NCBI GenBank assembly: GCA_964494625.1
Contig: CAZBRT010000001.1
Location: 868,001-932,000 of the forward strand
Source of the DNA: UBA2784 sp964494625
Lineage (GTDB): Bacteria > Pseudomonadota > Alphaproteobacteria > Micropepsales > Micropepsaceae
DNA length: 64,000 nucleotides
Reading direction: 5' to 3'
Each line of letters starts with the position of its first letter. Position 1 is the first letter of the stretch. Position numbers and translations under genes: made by a program. Shown one piece after another: positions 52,501 to 60,737 of the stretch. A model generated the notes under the pieces. That model did not search any database. It was not told the origin of the DNA and saw only the letters and a program-made list of their open reading frames with translations.

Positions 52501-53006
52501 CCAAGCACCATCATTGCGAGATCAACTCCCCCATCGGAAAATTGCGGCTGGTCGCAAGCGATGACGCGTTGACCGGTCTTTTCATGGAGCGCCACAATGG
52601 CAAGGACGGTTATCCGCCGCTCGCCGATGGATCCGTCCGCGATCCCGATTGGCCGGTGCTGAAGCAGGCTTCTGCCGAATTGGCGCTCTACTTCTCGGGC
52701 GCGCTCAGCCGTTTTACCGTCAAGCATGCGGGACAAGGCACGGCGTTCGAGCAAAAGGTCTGGCAGGCGCTTTGCGATATCAAGCCCGGCAAGACAGAAT
52801 CCTATGGTGCGCTGGCCAAACGCATCGGCAAGCCGGGGGCGGCCCGCGCGGTGGGGATGGCCAATGGCCGCAATCCCGTCTCCATCATCGTGCCGTGCCA
52901 TCGGGTGATCGGGGCAGATGGCAGCCTGACCGGCTATGGCGGCGGGCTGCCCCGCAAAACCTGGCTCCTGACGCACGAGGCCAAGATGGCGGCCAAGGCC
53001 GGGTAG
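52497..53006 (+). CDS. ogt: Methylated-DNA-protein cysteine methyltransferase
   Basis: 169 residues. Directly reverses O6-methylguanine by taking the methyl onto Cys134 in PCHRVIG. The helix-turn-helix SYGALAKRIGKPGAARAVGMANGRNP is standard. Translation coupled to the Ada/AlkA gene (ATGA overlap), completing an adaptive-response pair. No AlkB gene is seen here. Confidence 0.95.
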   Translation: MTKHHHCEINSPIGKLRLVASDDALTGLFMERHNGKDGYPPLADGSVRDPDWPVLKQASAELALYFSGALSRFTVKHAGQGTAFEQKVWQALCDIKPGKTESYGALAKRIGKPGAARAVGMANGRNPVSIIVPCHRVIGADGSLTGYGGGLPRKTWLLTHEAKMAAKAG

Positions 53007-53069
53007 GCACGTCCAAATCTGCTGTTCATGTCCGATACAGGTTCGGGGGCATAAAGCCCGTTGCTGAAA

Positions 53070-53086
53070 AGGCCCTCATGGGGCCT
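53070..53086 (+). other. Hairpin upstream of the DUF6600-type gene
   Basis: AGGCCC-TCATG-GGGCCT, a perfect six-pair stem about 32 bases before the start at 53118. Without a T run. It may end the ogt message or shape the leader of the next gene. Confidence 0.3.
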
Positions 53087-53117
53087 GCCCTGCCTATTCT
53101 GTGTGAGGAGCATCCTG

Positions 53118-54878
53118 ATGCAGCGCCATTTCTTCAACCGTCTTTTCCGCCGCTTTGGGCTTGGGTTTGCGACTTTTGCGGGCGCTGCCTTTCTGATGGG
53201 CGCCGTGCCTGTGCCGCAGGACAGCGTTGTCGGCTCGCTCAATCTCGTAGGCACCGCCGAAGCGCGTTACTATGACGATTACGATTATGACCGGCTGTTC
53301 CGCCGTTATTACCGCGAGCTTTCGCATTACGGCCATTGGGTCGAGACGCGAAAATACGGTCTTGTCTGGGTGCCGCAGGTGCGGCGCAACTGGCGGCCCT
53401 ACTCGGTCGGCCGCTGGGTGTGGACGCATGACTATGGCTGGCTGTGGCGCTCGCGCGAGCCGTGGGGCGGCGTCACCTATCATTATGGCTGGTGGGAGTG
53501 GAATCGCCGGCTCGGCTGGTTCTGGGTGCCCGGCTATGTGTGGGCGCCTGCCTGGGTGAGTTTCTACTACAGCGGCGACACGATCGGCTGGTCACCCATT
53601 CCGGCGTGGGCCGTGTGGGGCGACCGCTTTGACGATTACTTTTACTCCTACAACAGCAATCCGTGGTGGTACGAGGATCGCCGCTATCGCGACTACTGGC
53701 GTGATGATGATGTGTGGTGCTTCGTGCGGGCAGGCGATTTCGGCCGCCGCGACGTTGACACGGTGATCGTGCCGGTCACGCAGAACAACATCTATATCGA
53801 CAATTCGACAACCATCGTGAACATCACCAATGTCACGATCATCAACCAGACCATCGTCAACAACTCGCTGACCTACGATTCCGTGTCGGCAGTGGCCGAT
53901 GCGCCGGTGCAGATCGCCGATGTCGAAACGACAACTTCGCTCGACGATGTGGTCGGTGACCGGCGTGGCCGCCGCGACCGCGAGGACCGGGTAGAGATTT
54001 TCCGGCCCGAGGAACTGACACTGCCGGAGCTCGATGAGGGGCCAGGCGGTGAAGGGGGCGGTGAAGGGGGCCGTGATGGACGCGGGCGCGAGGAGCGCAT
54101 GCGCGACGCGCTCGCCGAAGTGGGCAACCGCAATGCGTCCATCGCATCCGATGTGCTGCCACCCGATGATGCGCCGCGCCCCGAGATCGTGACGGATACG
54201 CTTGGCAGCCCCGATGCCGGGCCGGACGTGCCGGAAGTAGGCCGGGAGCCCGAACTGCCGCCTGCGCTGGAGGAACGTCTGCCGGACGTGCCGCCCGAGC
54301 TTGCGCCTGAACCGCGTGATCGTGATCGCGATGGCGGCGGGCGTCTGCCGGATGATGCGCTGCCCGATCCGGTGCCCGATTATGTGCCGCCCTCTGAACC
54401 GGAACCGCGCTTTGATCCGCCGCCGCCGGTCGAGGACGAGCCGCGTGGGCGTGATCGGGGCCGCGACCGCACGCCTGAGCCTGAGCCTGAGCCGCGATAT
54501 GATCCACCGCCAGTGGAAGAGCCCGTATTCGCGCCGCCGCCGGTCGAGGACGAGCCGCGTGGGCGTGATCGGGGCCGCGACCGCACGCCGGAGCCGGAAC
54601 CGGAGCCGCGATATGATCCGCCGCCAGTGGAAGAGCCCGCATTCGTGCCGCCGCCCGTCGAGGACGAGCCGCGTGATCGAGGTCGCGATCGCCAGCCGGA
54701 GCCGGAGCCGGAACCGGAGCCGCGATATGATCCGCCGCCGGTCGAAGAGCCGGTGTTCGTGCCACCGCCCGAACCCGAACCCGAGCCGCGTGATCGGGGT
54801 GGCGAAGGCCGCCGCCGTGACCGGGATGAGGGTAATGCGGATGGGGACGAAGAGCCGCCGGCAGAGGGTGACGAGTAA
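53118..54878 (+). CDS. DUF6600-type secreted protein with 38-residue repeats
   Basis: 586 residues from MQRHFFNRLF. A signal peptide ends near AEA. Residues about 50-160 are very rich in Trp and Tyr (GHWVETRKYGLVWVPQV; WGGVTYHYGWWEW; FWVPGYVWAPAWV), the DUF6600 look. Then an Asn/Thr/Ile-rich beta stretch, an acidic middle and a Pro/Glu/Arg low-complexity tail containing three near-identical 38-residue repeats and a degraded fourth. It is probably exported to the cell envelope, function unknown. The gene ends at the first TAA of an 18-base tandem array. Confidence 0.8.
   Translation: MQRHFFNRLFRRFGLGFATFAGAAFLMGAVPVPQDSVVGSLNLVGTAEARYYDDYDYDRLFRRYYRELSHYGHWVETRKYGLVWVPQVRRNWRPYSVGRWVWTHDYGWLWRSREPWGGVTYHYGWWEWNRRLGWFWVPGYVWAPAWVSFYYSGDTIGWSPIPAWAVWGDRFDDYFYSYNSNPWWYEDRRYRDYWRDDDVWCFVRAGDFGRRDVDTVIVPVTQNNIYIDNSTTIVNITNVTIINQTIVNNSLTYDSVSAVADAPVQIADVETTTSLDDVVGDRRGRRDREDRVEIFRPEELTLPELDEGPGGEGGGEGGRDGRGREERMRDALAEVGNRNASIASDVLPPDDAPRPEIVTDTLGSPDAGPDVPEVGREPELPPALEERLPDVPPELAPEPRDRDRDGGGRLPDDALPDPVPDYVPPSEPEPRFDPPPPVEDEPRGRDRGRDRTPEPEPEPRYDPPPVEEPVFAPPPVEDEPRGRDRGRDRTPEPEPEPRYDPPPVEEPAFVPPPVEDEPRDRGRDRQPEPEPEPEPRYDPPPVEEPVFVPPPEPEPEPRDRGGEGRRRDRDEGNADGDEEPPAEGDE
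54420..54761 (+). repeat. Three tandem 114-base coding repeats
   Basis: Units begin at 54420, 54534 and 54648, each 114 bases or 38 codons, starting PPPVEDEPR and ending PPPVEEP(V/A)F. Units 1 and 2 are almost identical in DNA; unit 3 has lost and gained small pieces. The Pro-Glu and Arg-Asp blocks form an extended, charged linker. Confidence 0.85.
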
Positions 54879-54933
54879 CGGGGGGGTGACGAGTAACGGG
54901 GGGGTGACGAGTAACGGGGGGCGACGAGTAACC
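54866..54933 (+). repeat. 18-base tandem array spanning the stop codon
   Basis: GGGTGACGAGTAACGGGG occurs three times exactly (54866-54883, 54884-54901, 54902-54919), then a partial fourth to 54933. Each unit contains the Asp-Glu-stop codons; only the first copy's TAA (54876-54878) is used. The copies preserve reading frame (18 is a multiple of 3). Confidence 0.85.
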
Positions 54934-55040
54934 AAGCATACGGGGTGCGTGCCGCAGGGGCCGCGTGGTGAAAGCCATGCGGCCTTTGCGCTTTTGGGCA
55001 TCAACTTCGCGCTCGCCAGCGGCGCATCGGCCGCTTCATA

Positions 55041-55658
55041 ATGGCGACTGAAGCTGCGCCGATTTTGCGCGCCGGCAATTCTTCCAAGAGGCGATGGATG
55101 GAAAATCATCTCAAAGACCTTGCCCGCAAGGTCATGAAAAAAAGCGACGAGACGCTGACGGACAGCGAGAAGATCACGCTCAACCGCTGGCACAGGCGTG
55201 AGCAGGTCTCGAAGGACGTTCATGCCGAGCTTGAGGCGCAGGACAGTTTCGGCGACCGGCTCTCCGACAATGTTGCAAAGTTCGGCGGCTCGTGGACGTT
55301 CATCATGGCGTTCGTTGCGACGCTCGTCGTCTGGGCCGTGCTCAATACGGTCATCCTTCTGGCAGATGCGTTCGACCCCTATCCCTTCATCTTCCTCAAC
55401 CTCCTCCTTTCCATGCTGGCGGCAGCACAGGCGCCCATCATCATGATGGCGCAGAACCGCCAGGCCGAGAAAGACCGCGCGATGGCCGAGCACGACTATC
55501 AGGTGAACCTGAAGGCCGAGCTTGAGATCATGTCGCTGCACGAAAAATTCGACCAGATGCGCACCGACCAGCTGGCCGCGATGATCTCCGCCCAGCAGGA
55601 GCAGATCAGGCTGTTGACGCAGCTCGTCGAAGGCAAATCATTGGGAGCCCGCCCATGA
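55041..55658 (+). CDS. DUF1003 membrane protein
   Basis: 205 residues. A charged N-terminus with KKSDETLTDSEKITLNRWHRREQ leads to a two-segment membrane core (FGGSWTFIMAFVATLVVWAVLNTVI; FIFLNLLLSMLAAAQAPIIMMAQNRQAEKDR) followed by a coiled coil. This is the DUF1003 pattern; function unknown, sometimes tied to magnesium or cell-wall stress. The stop overlaps the cyclophilin ATG. Confidence 0.9.
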   Translation: MATEAAPILRAGNSSKRRWMENHLKDLARKVMKKSDETLTDSEKITLNRWHRREQVSKDVHAELEAQDSFGDRLSDNVAKFGGSWTFIMAFVATLVVWAVLNTVILLADAFDPYPFIFLNLLLSMLAAAQAPIIMMAQNRQAEKDRAMAEHDYQVNLKAELEIMSLHEKFDQMRTDQLAAMISAQQEQIRLLTQLVEGKSLGARP

Positions 55659-56572
55659 AACGCCATCTGGCTGCTGTCATTGCCGCTGTTGCCGTCTTCC
55701 CAGCGTTGGCTGAAGACGCGCCGCCGCCGCGCAATACGGCAGAGCTTCTGGAGCTGACGACACCGGAGGACTGGCGCACGCCAGACCCCTCCAATCTCCT
55801 TTATCTCGAATTGCCCAAGGGGCGGGTCATCATCGAGCTGGCGCCGGATTTTGCGCCCAAGCATGCCGCCAATATCCACACGCTGGTGGCGGGGCGCTTC
55901 TTTGACGGTCTGGCCGTCGTGCGCGTGCATGACGGGTTTGTGACGCAATGGGGTGACCCACAAGCGGGCGAGGAAAATGCGCGCGCGCTTGGCGATGCCT
56001 CACCCAGTCTTCCGCCCGAGTATTTTCGCACGATGATCGCGGGTGAGCAATTCACGCCCATGCCCGGCCCCGATGGCTGGGCGCCGGAAGCCGGTTTTGT
56101 GCAGGGCTTTCATGCCGCGCGCGATCCGGCCACCGGGCAGATCTGGCTGCCGCATTGCTATGGCGTCGTCGGCGCAGGCCGCGATCTGGCCGATGACAGC
56201 GGCAATGGCGCGGAACTTTATGCGATCATCGGCCATGCGCCGCGCACGCTTGACCGCAACATCACCGTCGTCGGGCGGGTGCTCGACGGCATCGAGCTTC
56301 TGTCAGGGTTGCCACGCGGCACCGGGCCTTTGGGATTTTACGAGACGCCCGAGGAACGCACGACGATTTCATCCGTGCGCTTTGCGTCCGACCTGCCTGA
56401 GGCGGAGCGCACGAAGATCGAAGTCCTGCGCACCGACAGCGACCGTTTCCGCCAGCTGATCGAGATCCGCCGCAACCGCCAGGATGATTTCTATCACGTG
56501 CCTGCGGGCTATCTCGATTTGTGTGCCATGAACATTCCTGTTCGCCTGCCTGACGAGGAGGCAGCACAGTGA
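55655..56572 (+). CDS. Secreted cyclophilin-type peptidyl-prolyl isomerase
   Basis: 305 residues with a signal peptide (MKRHLAAVIAAVAVFPALA). Cyclophilin fold: LPKGRVIIELAPDFAPKHAANIHTLV, FFDGLAVVRVHDGFVTQWGDPQ, GFHAARDP, CYGVVGAGRD, and VVGRVLDGIELLSGLP. Longer than a simple cyclophilin, with an insertion, as in periplasmic forms of alphaproteobacteria. Coupled to DUF1003 upstream and by GTGA to the SDR gene after it. Confidence 0.9.
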   Translation: MKRHLAAVIAAVAVFPALAEDAPPPRNTAELLELTTPEDWRTPDPSNLLYLELPKGRVIIELAPDFAPKHAANIHTLVAGRFFDGLAVVRVHDGFVTQWGDPQAGEENARALGDASPSLPPEYFRTMIAGEQFTPMPGPDGWAPEAGFVQGFHAARDPATGQIWLPHCYGVVGAGRDLADDSGNGAELYAIIGHAPRTLDRNITVVGRVLDGIELLSGLPRGTGPLGFYETPEERTTISSVRFASDLPEAERTKIEVLRTDSDRFRQLIEIRRNRQDDFYHVPAGYLDLCAMNIPVRLPDEEAAQ

Positions 56573-57315
56573 CTTCGCCGCGCAACGCGTCGGTTGCCGT
56601 GATCGGCGCGGGTGATTTCATTGGCGCTGCAATCGCCAGGCGCTTTGCCGCCGAGGGCTATCGCGTGTTCGCGGGCCGCCGCAATGGCGAGAAGCTCGCG
56701 CCGCTGGTGGCCGAGATCATCGCGGCGGGCGGGCGCTGCGAGGGCCGCACGCTGGACGCGCGCGTCGAGGAAAGCGTTACCGCCTTCATCGACGAGGCAA
56801 ACCGCGACCAGAGATTGGACGCCTGCATCTTCAATGTCGGCGGCAATGTGCGCTTTCCCCTGCTGGAGACGACCGAACGCGTCTTCCGCAAAGTGTGGGA
56901 GATGTGCACCTATGCCGCCTTCCTGTCGGGCCGCGAAGCCGCGCGGGTGATGCTGGCACACGGCCAGGGCTCGATCTTCTTTACCGGGGCCACGGCCTCG
57001 ATGCGCGGTGGCGCGAATTATGCCGCCTTCGCCTCCGCCAAGGCAGGCTTGCGCAATCTGGCCCAATCCATGGCGCGGGAGCTGGGGCCAAAGAACATCC
57101 ATGTCGCCCATCTGGTGATTGATGCGGGCGTTGATACTGCGTTCGTGCGCGAGCGGATCAAATCCTTGGGCGGTGATGCGGCCCTGCAGACGCTCAAGCC
57201 TGATCAGCTCATGAACCCGCAATCGATTGCCAATGCCTATTGGGCGCTGCACGCGCAAAGCCGCGATGCGTGGACATTCGAACTCGACCTTCGCCCTTAC
57301 ATGGAGACCTGGTAA
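56569..57315 (+). CDS. Atypical SDR protein lacking the catalytic tyrosine
   Basis: 248 residues with GTG start. Rossmann VIGAGDFIGAAIA replaces the usual TGxxxGIG, and the YxxxK position reads FASAK, with Phe in place of the catalytic Tyr (a Tyr lies three residues further upstream). Ser-type and NVGG elements otherwise remain. It may be inactive as a dehydrogenase or use another mechanism. The stop overlaps the isomerase ATG (TAATG). Confidence 0.85.
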   Translation: MTSPRNASVAVIGAGDFIGAAIARRFAAEGYRVFAGRRNGEKLAPLVAEIIAAGGRCEGRTLDARVEESVTAFIDEANRDQRLDACIFNVGGNVRFPLLETTERVFRKVWEMCTYAAFLSGREAARVMLAHGQGSIFFTGATASMRGGANYAAFASAKAGLRNLAQSMARELGPKNIHVAHLVIDAGVDTAFVRERIKSLGGDAALQTLKPDQLMNPQSIANAYWALHAQSRDAWTFELDLRPYMETW

Positions 57316-57929
57316 TGGCCCGCGTGAAAGCTGAATTCCTGTTCGATTTCGCAAGCCCCAACGCCTATTTCGCGCATTGCGTGGTGCCCGGTATTGCCAC
57401 GCGCACCGGTGTTGCGATCGACTATGTGCCGGTGCTTTTGGGCGGCATCTTCAAGGCGACCAACAACCAGGCGCCGATGATCGCCTTTGCCAATGTGAAG
57501 GGCAAGCTCGACTACCAGATGCTGGAGATCGCGCGCTTCCAGAAGCGCCATGCGATCACGCGCTTCCGCATGAACCCGCATTTTCCGGTGAACTCTCTCG
57601 CGATCATGCGCGGCGCGGTTGCGGCGAAGGCAGCGGGCGTGCTTTCCCCCTATGTCGATGCGATGATGCGCGCGATGTGGGAGGGCGGCAAAAAGATGGA
57701 TGATCCGGCTCTGATCCGCGAGGTGCTGGCGGGCGCAGGCCTTGACGCCGATGCGCTGATGCAGGCGGCGCAAACGCCGGACGTGAAAAAGGCGCTGGCC
57801 GACAATACCGAGGCCGCCGTATCGCGCGGCGTGTTCGGCATTCCCAGTTTCTTCGTCAATGGCGAGATGTGGTTCGGCAAGGACACACTGCGGGATGTGG
57901 AAGAGGCGATAGTCGCGGCAAAGGGCTGA
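57315..57929 (+). CDS. 2-hydroxychromene-2-carboxylate isomerase family (DsbA fold)
   Basis: 204 residues from MARVKAEFLF. Thioredoxin-fold glutathione-dependent isomerase family: EFLFDFASPNAYFAHCVVPG at the start, the helical insert with RFRMNPHFPVNSLAIMRGAVAAK, and GVFGIPSFFVNGEMWFGKD at the end. The classical enzyme acts in naphthalene breakdown, but most relatives act on unknown aromatic or glutathione-linked substrates. No aromatic degradation genes are near. Joined in an operon with the SDR gene. Confidence 0.88.
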   Translation: MARVKAEFLFDFASPNAYFAHCVVPGIATRTGVAIDYVPVLLGGIFKATNNQAPMIAFANVKGKLDYQMLEIARFQKRHAITRFRMNPHFPVNSLAIMRGAVAAKAAGVLSPYVDAMMRAMWEGGKKMDDPALIREVLAGAGLDADALMQAAQTPDVKKALADNTEAAVSRGVFGIPSFFVNGEMWFGKDTLRDVEEAIVAAKG

Positions 57930-57941
57930 GTTCCATTCCGG

Positions 57942-59564
57942 CTACCTGATCCGGAATTGGTTTCTGACGGCCAGCAGGAAGAGGAAGATCAGGGTGCCGG
58001 AGAAGACGGTCTGGAGGATGCCCATGAACGCCACATAGTCAGGGATTACCGGAGGCAAATTCTCGCCCATAGTTCCATAGAGGCATGCATACGATTGACT
58101 CAAATACTCCGGCGTTCCGATGCCCGAGAAGATCAACGCTTTGTTCAGCGAAAGATAGAGCGCGGAGTTGAAGGTGTTGCTACCTCCCCCGACGCATGAG
58201 TTGCCATTAAGCGAACCCCACCAGTAAGACCCGGCAAAAGCGAGGGTCACCACCGCCCACCAGAGCAGGGGCCGCAGCATCGAACGGCCGAAGCTGGAGA
58301 ACCATTGGTAGGCCAGCCCCATCCAGAAGCGCGCACTGTTCCTCCAAACGGGCAAAGCCTGAGCGTTTTCGTCCTCAGCTTTGCCGAAGAAATATTTCAA
58401 CTTACGCCCTACTCGCTCTACTGCGTTAGGTATGCTCGGGAGACTGCGGTCAGACACACCACGCGTTGACCTAAGCTCATTCGCAAAGAATAGCAGTTCT
58501 CGGTCGTGGTCATGTCCCTGCAGTGCCAAGCGCTTCAATGAGCGCCATCTTGCGGCCTCCCCTTCTGCGCGGGCTGGCTTCGGAAAGGTTGCATTGTCAA
58601 GGCGAGGCGCCTCTTCAAAATGTGCTTGGGTGAAATCGGGAGCTTCTGAAAAGTGCGCCGCCTCGAGCGTAAACATGTCAGCGCCCTTTATTGCGACAAA
58701 TCTTGTGTCCTTCACAAAGATTGCTTCCTGGAAACTCGTGGCCCTTCCAAACCGTGTGTGCATGAATGATGCGGGACCATGAAATGTTGTCTTGCTAAAG
58801 GATGCTCTGCCGCAAAATTCCGAGTCGTCGAACTTCGCTTCCTTATCGAAATCAGCGTCATCAAATGCGGCTTGGGCGAGAAACTTTGCCTGTCCGAAAT
58901 TCACCCCCTGCTCAAAGTGCGCAAGCTTGAAATATGCAAATTTCTTGAAGGTGGTATCCTCGAAGTCAGCCCAGCCTCGGAAATAGGTTTTCCGAAATTG
59001 GACTCTTTGGGTGAAGCTCGATTTTTCAAAGTTTACACTCTGCTTGAACTCGGTTCTATCAAAGTGAGTCTTGCTACTAAATTTTGCGTCACTGAAGTTG
59101 GCGTCAAGCTCGAACCAAGACAGGTCGAACCAAGTGTCGCCACCAAATTGCGTTCTGATGAAATCTGCCGATCTAACGAATCCCGCTCTGATGAAATGGG
59201 AGGGGCAGTGCAGTTGTGCATCCCGGAAACTCACCTCATCTTCGAACTTGCACCCTTCGAGGCTGATGCTCTTTTGTACAATTGAATTCCTAAAGGCGGC
59301 GGGGCCACCAAAACTTGCCGATTCAAAGGTGACACCTTCACGAAATTCCGAACGTTCGAATGTGACGCTACCTGGAAAAATAAAACCGGCGAAGTTCGCC
59401 GTCTCGCGAAAGACGGACCCTGAGAAGTCAGTCGCTGCTTCGCGATGCCAGTCGGCTAATTGAGGTGAGCCATCAGCTGGGCGTTTGGCTAGAACTTGCT
59501 TAGACCAGCTATTCCATGTCGCAAATCCTGACTGCAAGCGCTGAAACGTCTCTTCTTTATTCAT
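57942..59564 (-). CDS. Pentapeptide-repeat protein with C-terminal membrane region
   Basis: 540 residues from MNKEETFQRL. About residues 45-330 form a pentapeptide-repeat right-handed helix with a Phe every five residues (e.g. FERSEFREGVTFESASFGG, FSKTTFHGPASFMHTRF). A helical linker follows, then two or three membrane segments (WWAVVTLAFAGSYWWG; FMGILQTVFSGTLIFLFLLAVRNQF), separated by a short re-entrant loop-like stretch recalling two-helix ion channels, with no canonical potassium selectivity motif. The gene is clearly AT-richer than its neighbours, so recently acquired. Function unknown; see the findings. Confidence 0.85.
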   Translation of the reverse strand: MNKEETFQRLQSGFATWNSWSKQVLAKRPADGSPQLADWHREAATDFSGSVFRETANFAGFIFPGSVTFERSEFREGVTFESASFGGPAAFRNSIVQKSISLEGCKFEDEVSFRDAQLHCPSHFIRAGFVRSADFIRTQFGGDTWFDLSWFELDANFSDAKFSSKTHFDRTEFKQSVNFEKSSFTQRVQFRKTYFRGWADFEDTTFKKFAYFKLAHFEQGVNFGQAKFLAQAAFDDADFDKEAKFDDSEFCGRASFSKTTFHGPASFMHTRFGRATSFQEAIFVKDTRFVAIKGADMFTLEAAHFSEAPDFTQAHFEEAPRLDNATFPKPARAEGEAARWRSLKRLALQGHDHDRELLFFANELRSTRGVSDRSLPSIPNAVERVGRKLKYFFGKAEDENAQALPVWRNSARFWMGLAYQWFSSFGRSMLRPLLWWAVVTLAFAGSYWWGSLNGNSCVGGGSNTFNSALYLSLNKALIFSGIGTPEYLSQSYACLYGTMGENLPPVIPDYVAFMGILQTVFSGTLIFLFLLAVRNQFRIR

Positions 59565-59681
59565 TTGGCGAATCGCTCTTCTGGGCGGGTGCTTCGTGAA
59601 AATTGTATGTCCACGCGAATGCAGCCGCAATTATGTGCGATGCGAGTGGTTCAAGCTTTGCGGCTAAGGGCTAGCCGCCAA

Positions 59682-60602
59682 CTAGCGCCTTGATGCCAAA
59701 GCTGCCGCCAGCAGGCGAAATTCGCCGCCGCGCGGATTGCCTTTGCGCCAGACGAGCGCGATCTGGCGCGTGGCCGCTCCGCGCGCAAAGGGAATGGCCG
59801 CAAGCCTTGTGCCGCGCAAAAGGCCCGCATCAACCGCCATGCGCGGCGCCAGGGTGATGCCGAGCCCCGCCTCGACCATCGGCAGGATGGCGCTGAGCGA
59901 CGATGCCTCGAAGGGATGCGCCAATTCATTGGCGCGCGCTGTTGAAAGTGCGCAGGCGCTCAAGCCGTGATCGCGCAGGCAATGGCCGTCTTTCAAAAGC
60001 ATGAGACTGTGCGCTGCCACCAGCGGCGGCTGAAGGCCGGCAGGCGCAATGGCGCCGCGCTTTGCCAGAGGATGCGTGCGCGGCGCAATCAGCATCATCG
60101 CGTCGTCAAACAGCACGGCATGGGTCATACCTCTGGTTGCATGCGGTAAGGCGATGATCGCCGCATCCAGCGCGCCGACGGAAATTTGCGCGAGAAGTTC
60201 GTCGGTGAGGCCGTCGGCGAGTTTCAGCTCGAGTTGCGGATAGGCGCGCGCGAGCGAGGGCAAAGCCGAGGGCAGAAGCCACGGGCCGATTGTTGGTATG
60301 GCGCCAAGCGCCAGCGGGCCGGAAAGCGGCGCGCCGGACGCCCGGGCCAATGCGACCAAATCTTCTGCCTGTGCGATCATGGCGCTCCCGCGCCGCGCGA
60401 CCTCTTGCCCGAGCGGCGTCAGTTCCACGCTGCGCCGCGTGCGATGGGCGACTTTGGCCCCGAGAATGGCCTCAAGCCCCGCAATCGACGCCGAAAGGCT
60501 TGATTGCGTGACATTTTCGGCCTCCGCCGCCCTGCCGAAATGGCGAGTGCGGGCAAGGGCCGCCAAGTGCGAGAGCTGGCGCAGCGTCGGCAGGGCTTTC
60601 AT
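59682..60602 (-). CDS. oxyR: Hydrogen-peroxide-sensing LysR regulator OxyR
   Basis: 306 residues. LysR helix-turn-helix (LRQLSHLAALARTRHFGRAAE...TQSSLSASIAGLE) plus the redox domain with the two Cys of the disulphide switch, Cys208 and Cys217 (KDGHCLRDHGLSAC), spaced nine apart as in E. coli OxyR. Divergent from katG, its expected target. It senses peroxide and activates katG, with weak autorepression expected. A small hairpin (59660-59678) follows the stop. Confidence 0.95.
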   Translation of the reverse strand: MKALPTLRQLSHLAALARTRHFGRAAEAENVTQSSLSASIAGLEAILGAKVAHRTRRSVELTPLGQEVARRGSAMIAQAEDLVALARASGAPLSGPLALGAIPTIGPWLLPSALPSLARAYPQLELKLADGLTDELLAQISVGALDAAIIALPHATRGMTHAVLFDDAMMLIAPRTHPLAKRGAIAPAGLQPPLVAAHSLMLLKDGHCLRDHGLSACALSTARANELAHPFEASSLSAILPMVEAGLGITLAPRMAVDAGLLRGTRLAAIPFARGAATRQIALVWRKGNPRGGEFRLLAAALASRR

Positions 60603-60622
60603 CGATTTCTCCGATCAATGAC

Positions 60623-60666
60623 ACAAATAATACTTGTTTTGCCGATGAAAGGCGAGGGCGCATGAT
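60623..60666 (+). promoter_or_regulatory. oxyR-katG regulatory region
   Basis: Between the divergent starts an imperfect dyad ACAAATAATACTTGT lies at 60623-60637 (12 of 15 positions symmetric), in the AT-rich stretch expected for a LysR site. Downstream TTGCCG (60639-60644), 16 bases and CATGAT (60661-60666) form a possible katG promoter. Binding is inferred. Confidence 0.4.
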
Positions 60667-60737
60667 GGCGCCTGTAACGTTCCCCCACATAGGCGGCCTC
60701 CCACGCGTTCCGGCGCCGCGACAAGAGGAGAAGTTCC

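Noticed and set aside
54866..54933. Possible CRISPR-like array
   Set aside because: The 18-base units are directly adjacent without spacers and continue the coding sequence, so this is a simple tandem repeat.
59660..59678. Intrinsic terminator after oxyR
   Set aside because: GCGGCT/AGCCGC stem is short and no T run follows on the minus strand.
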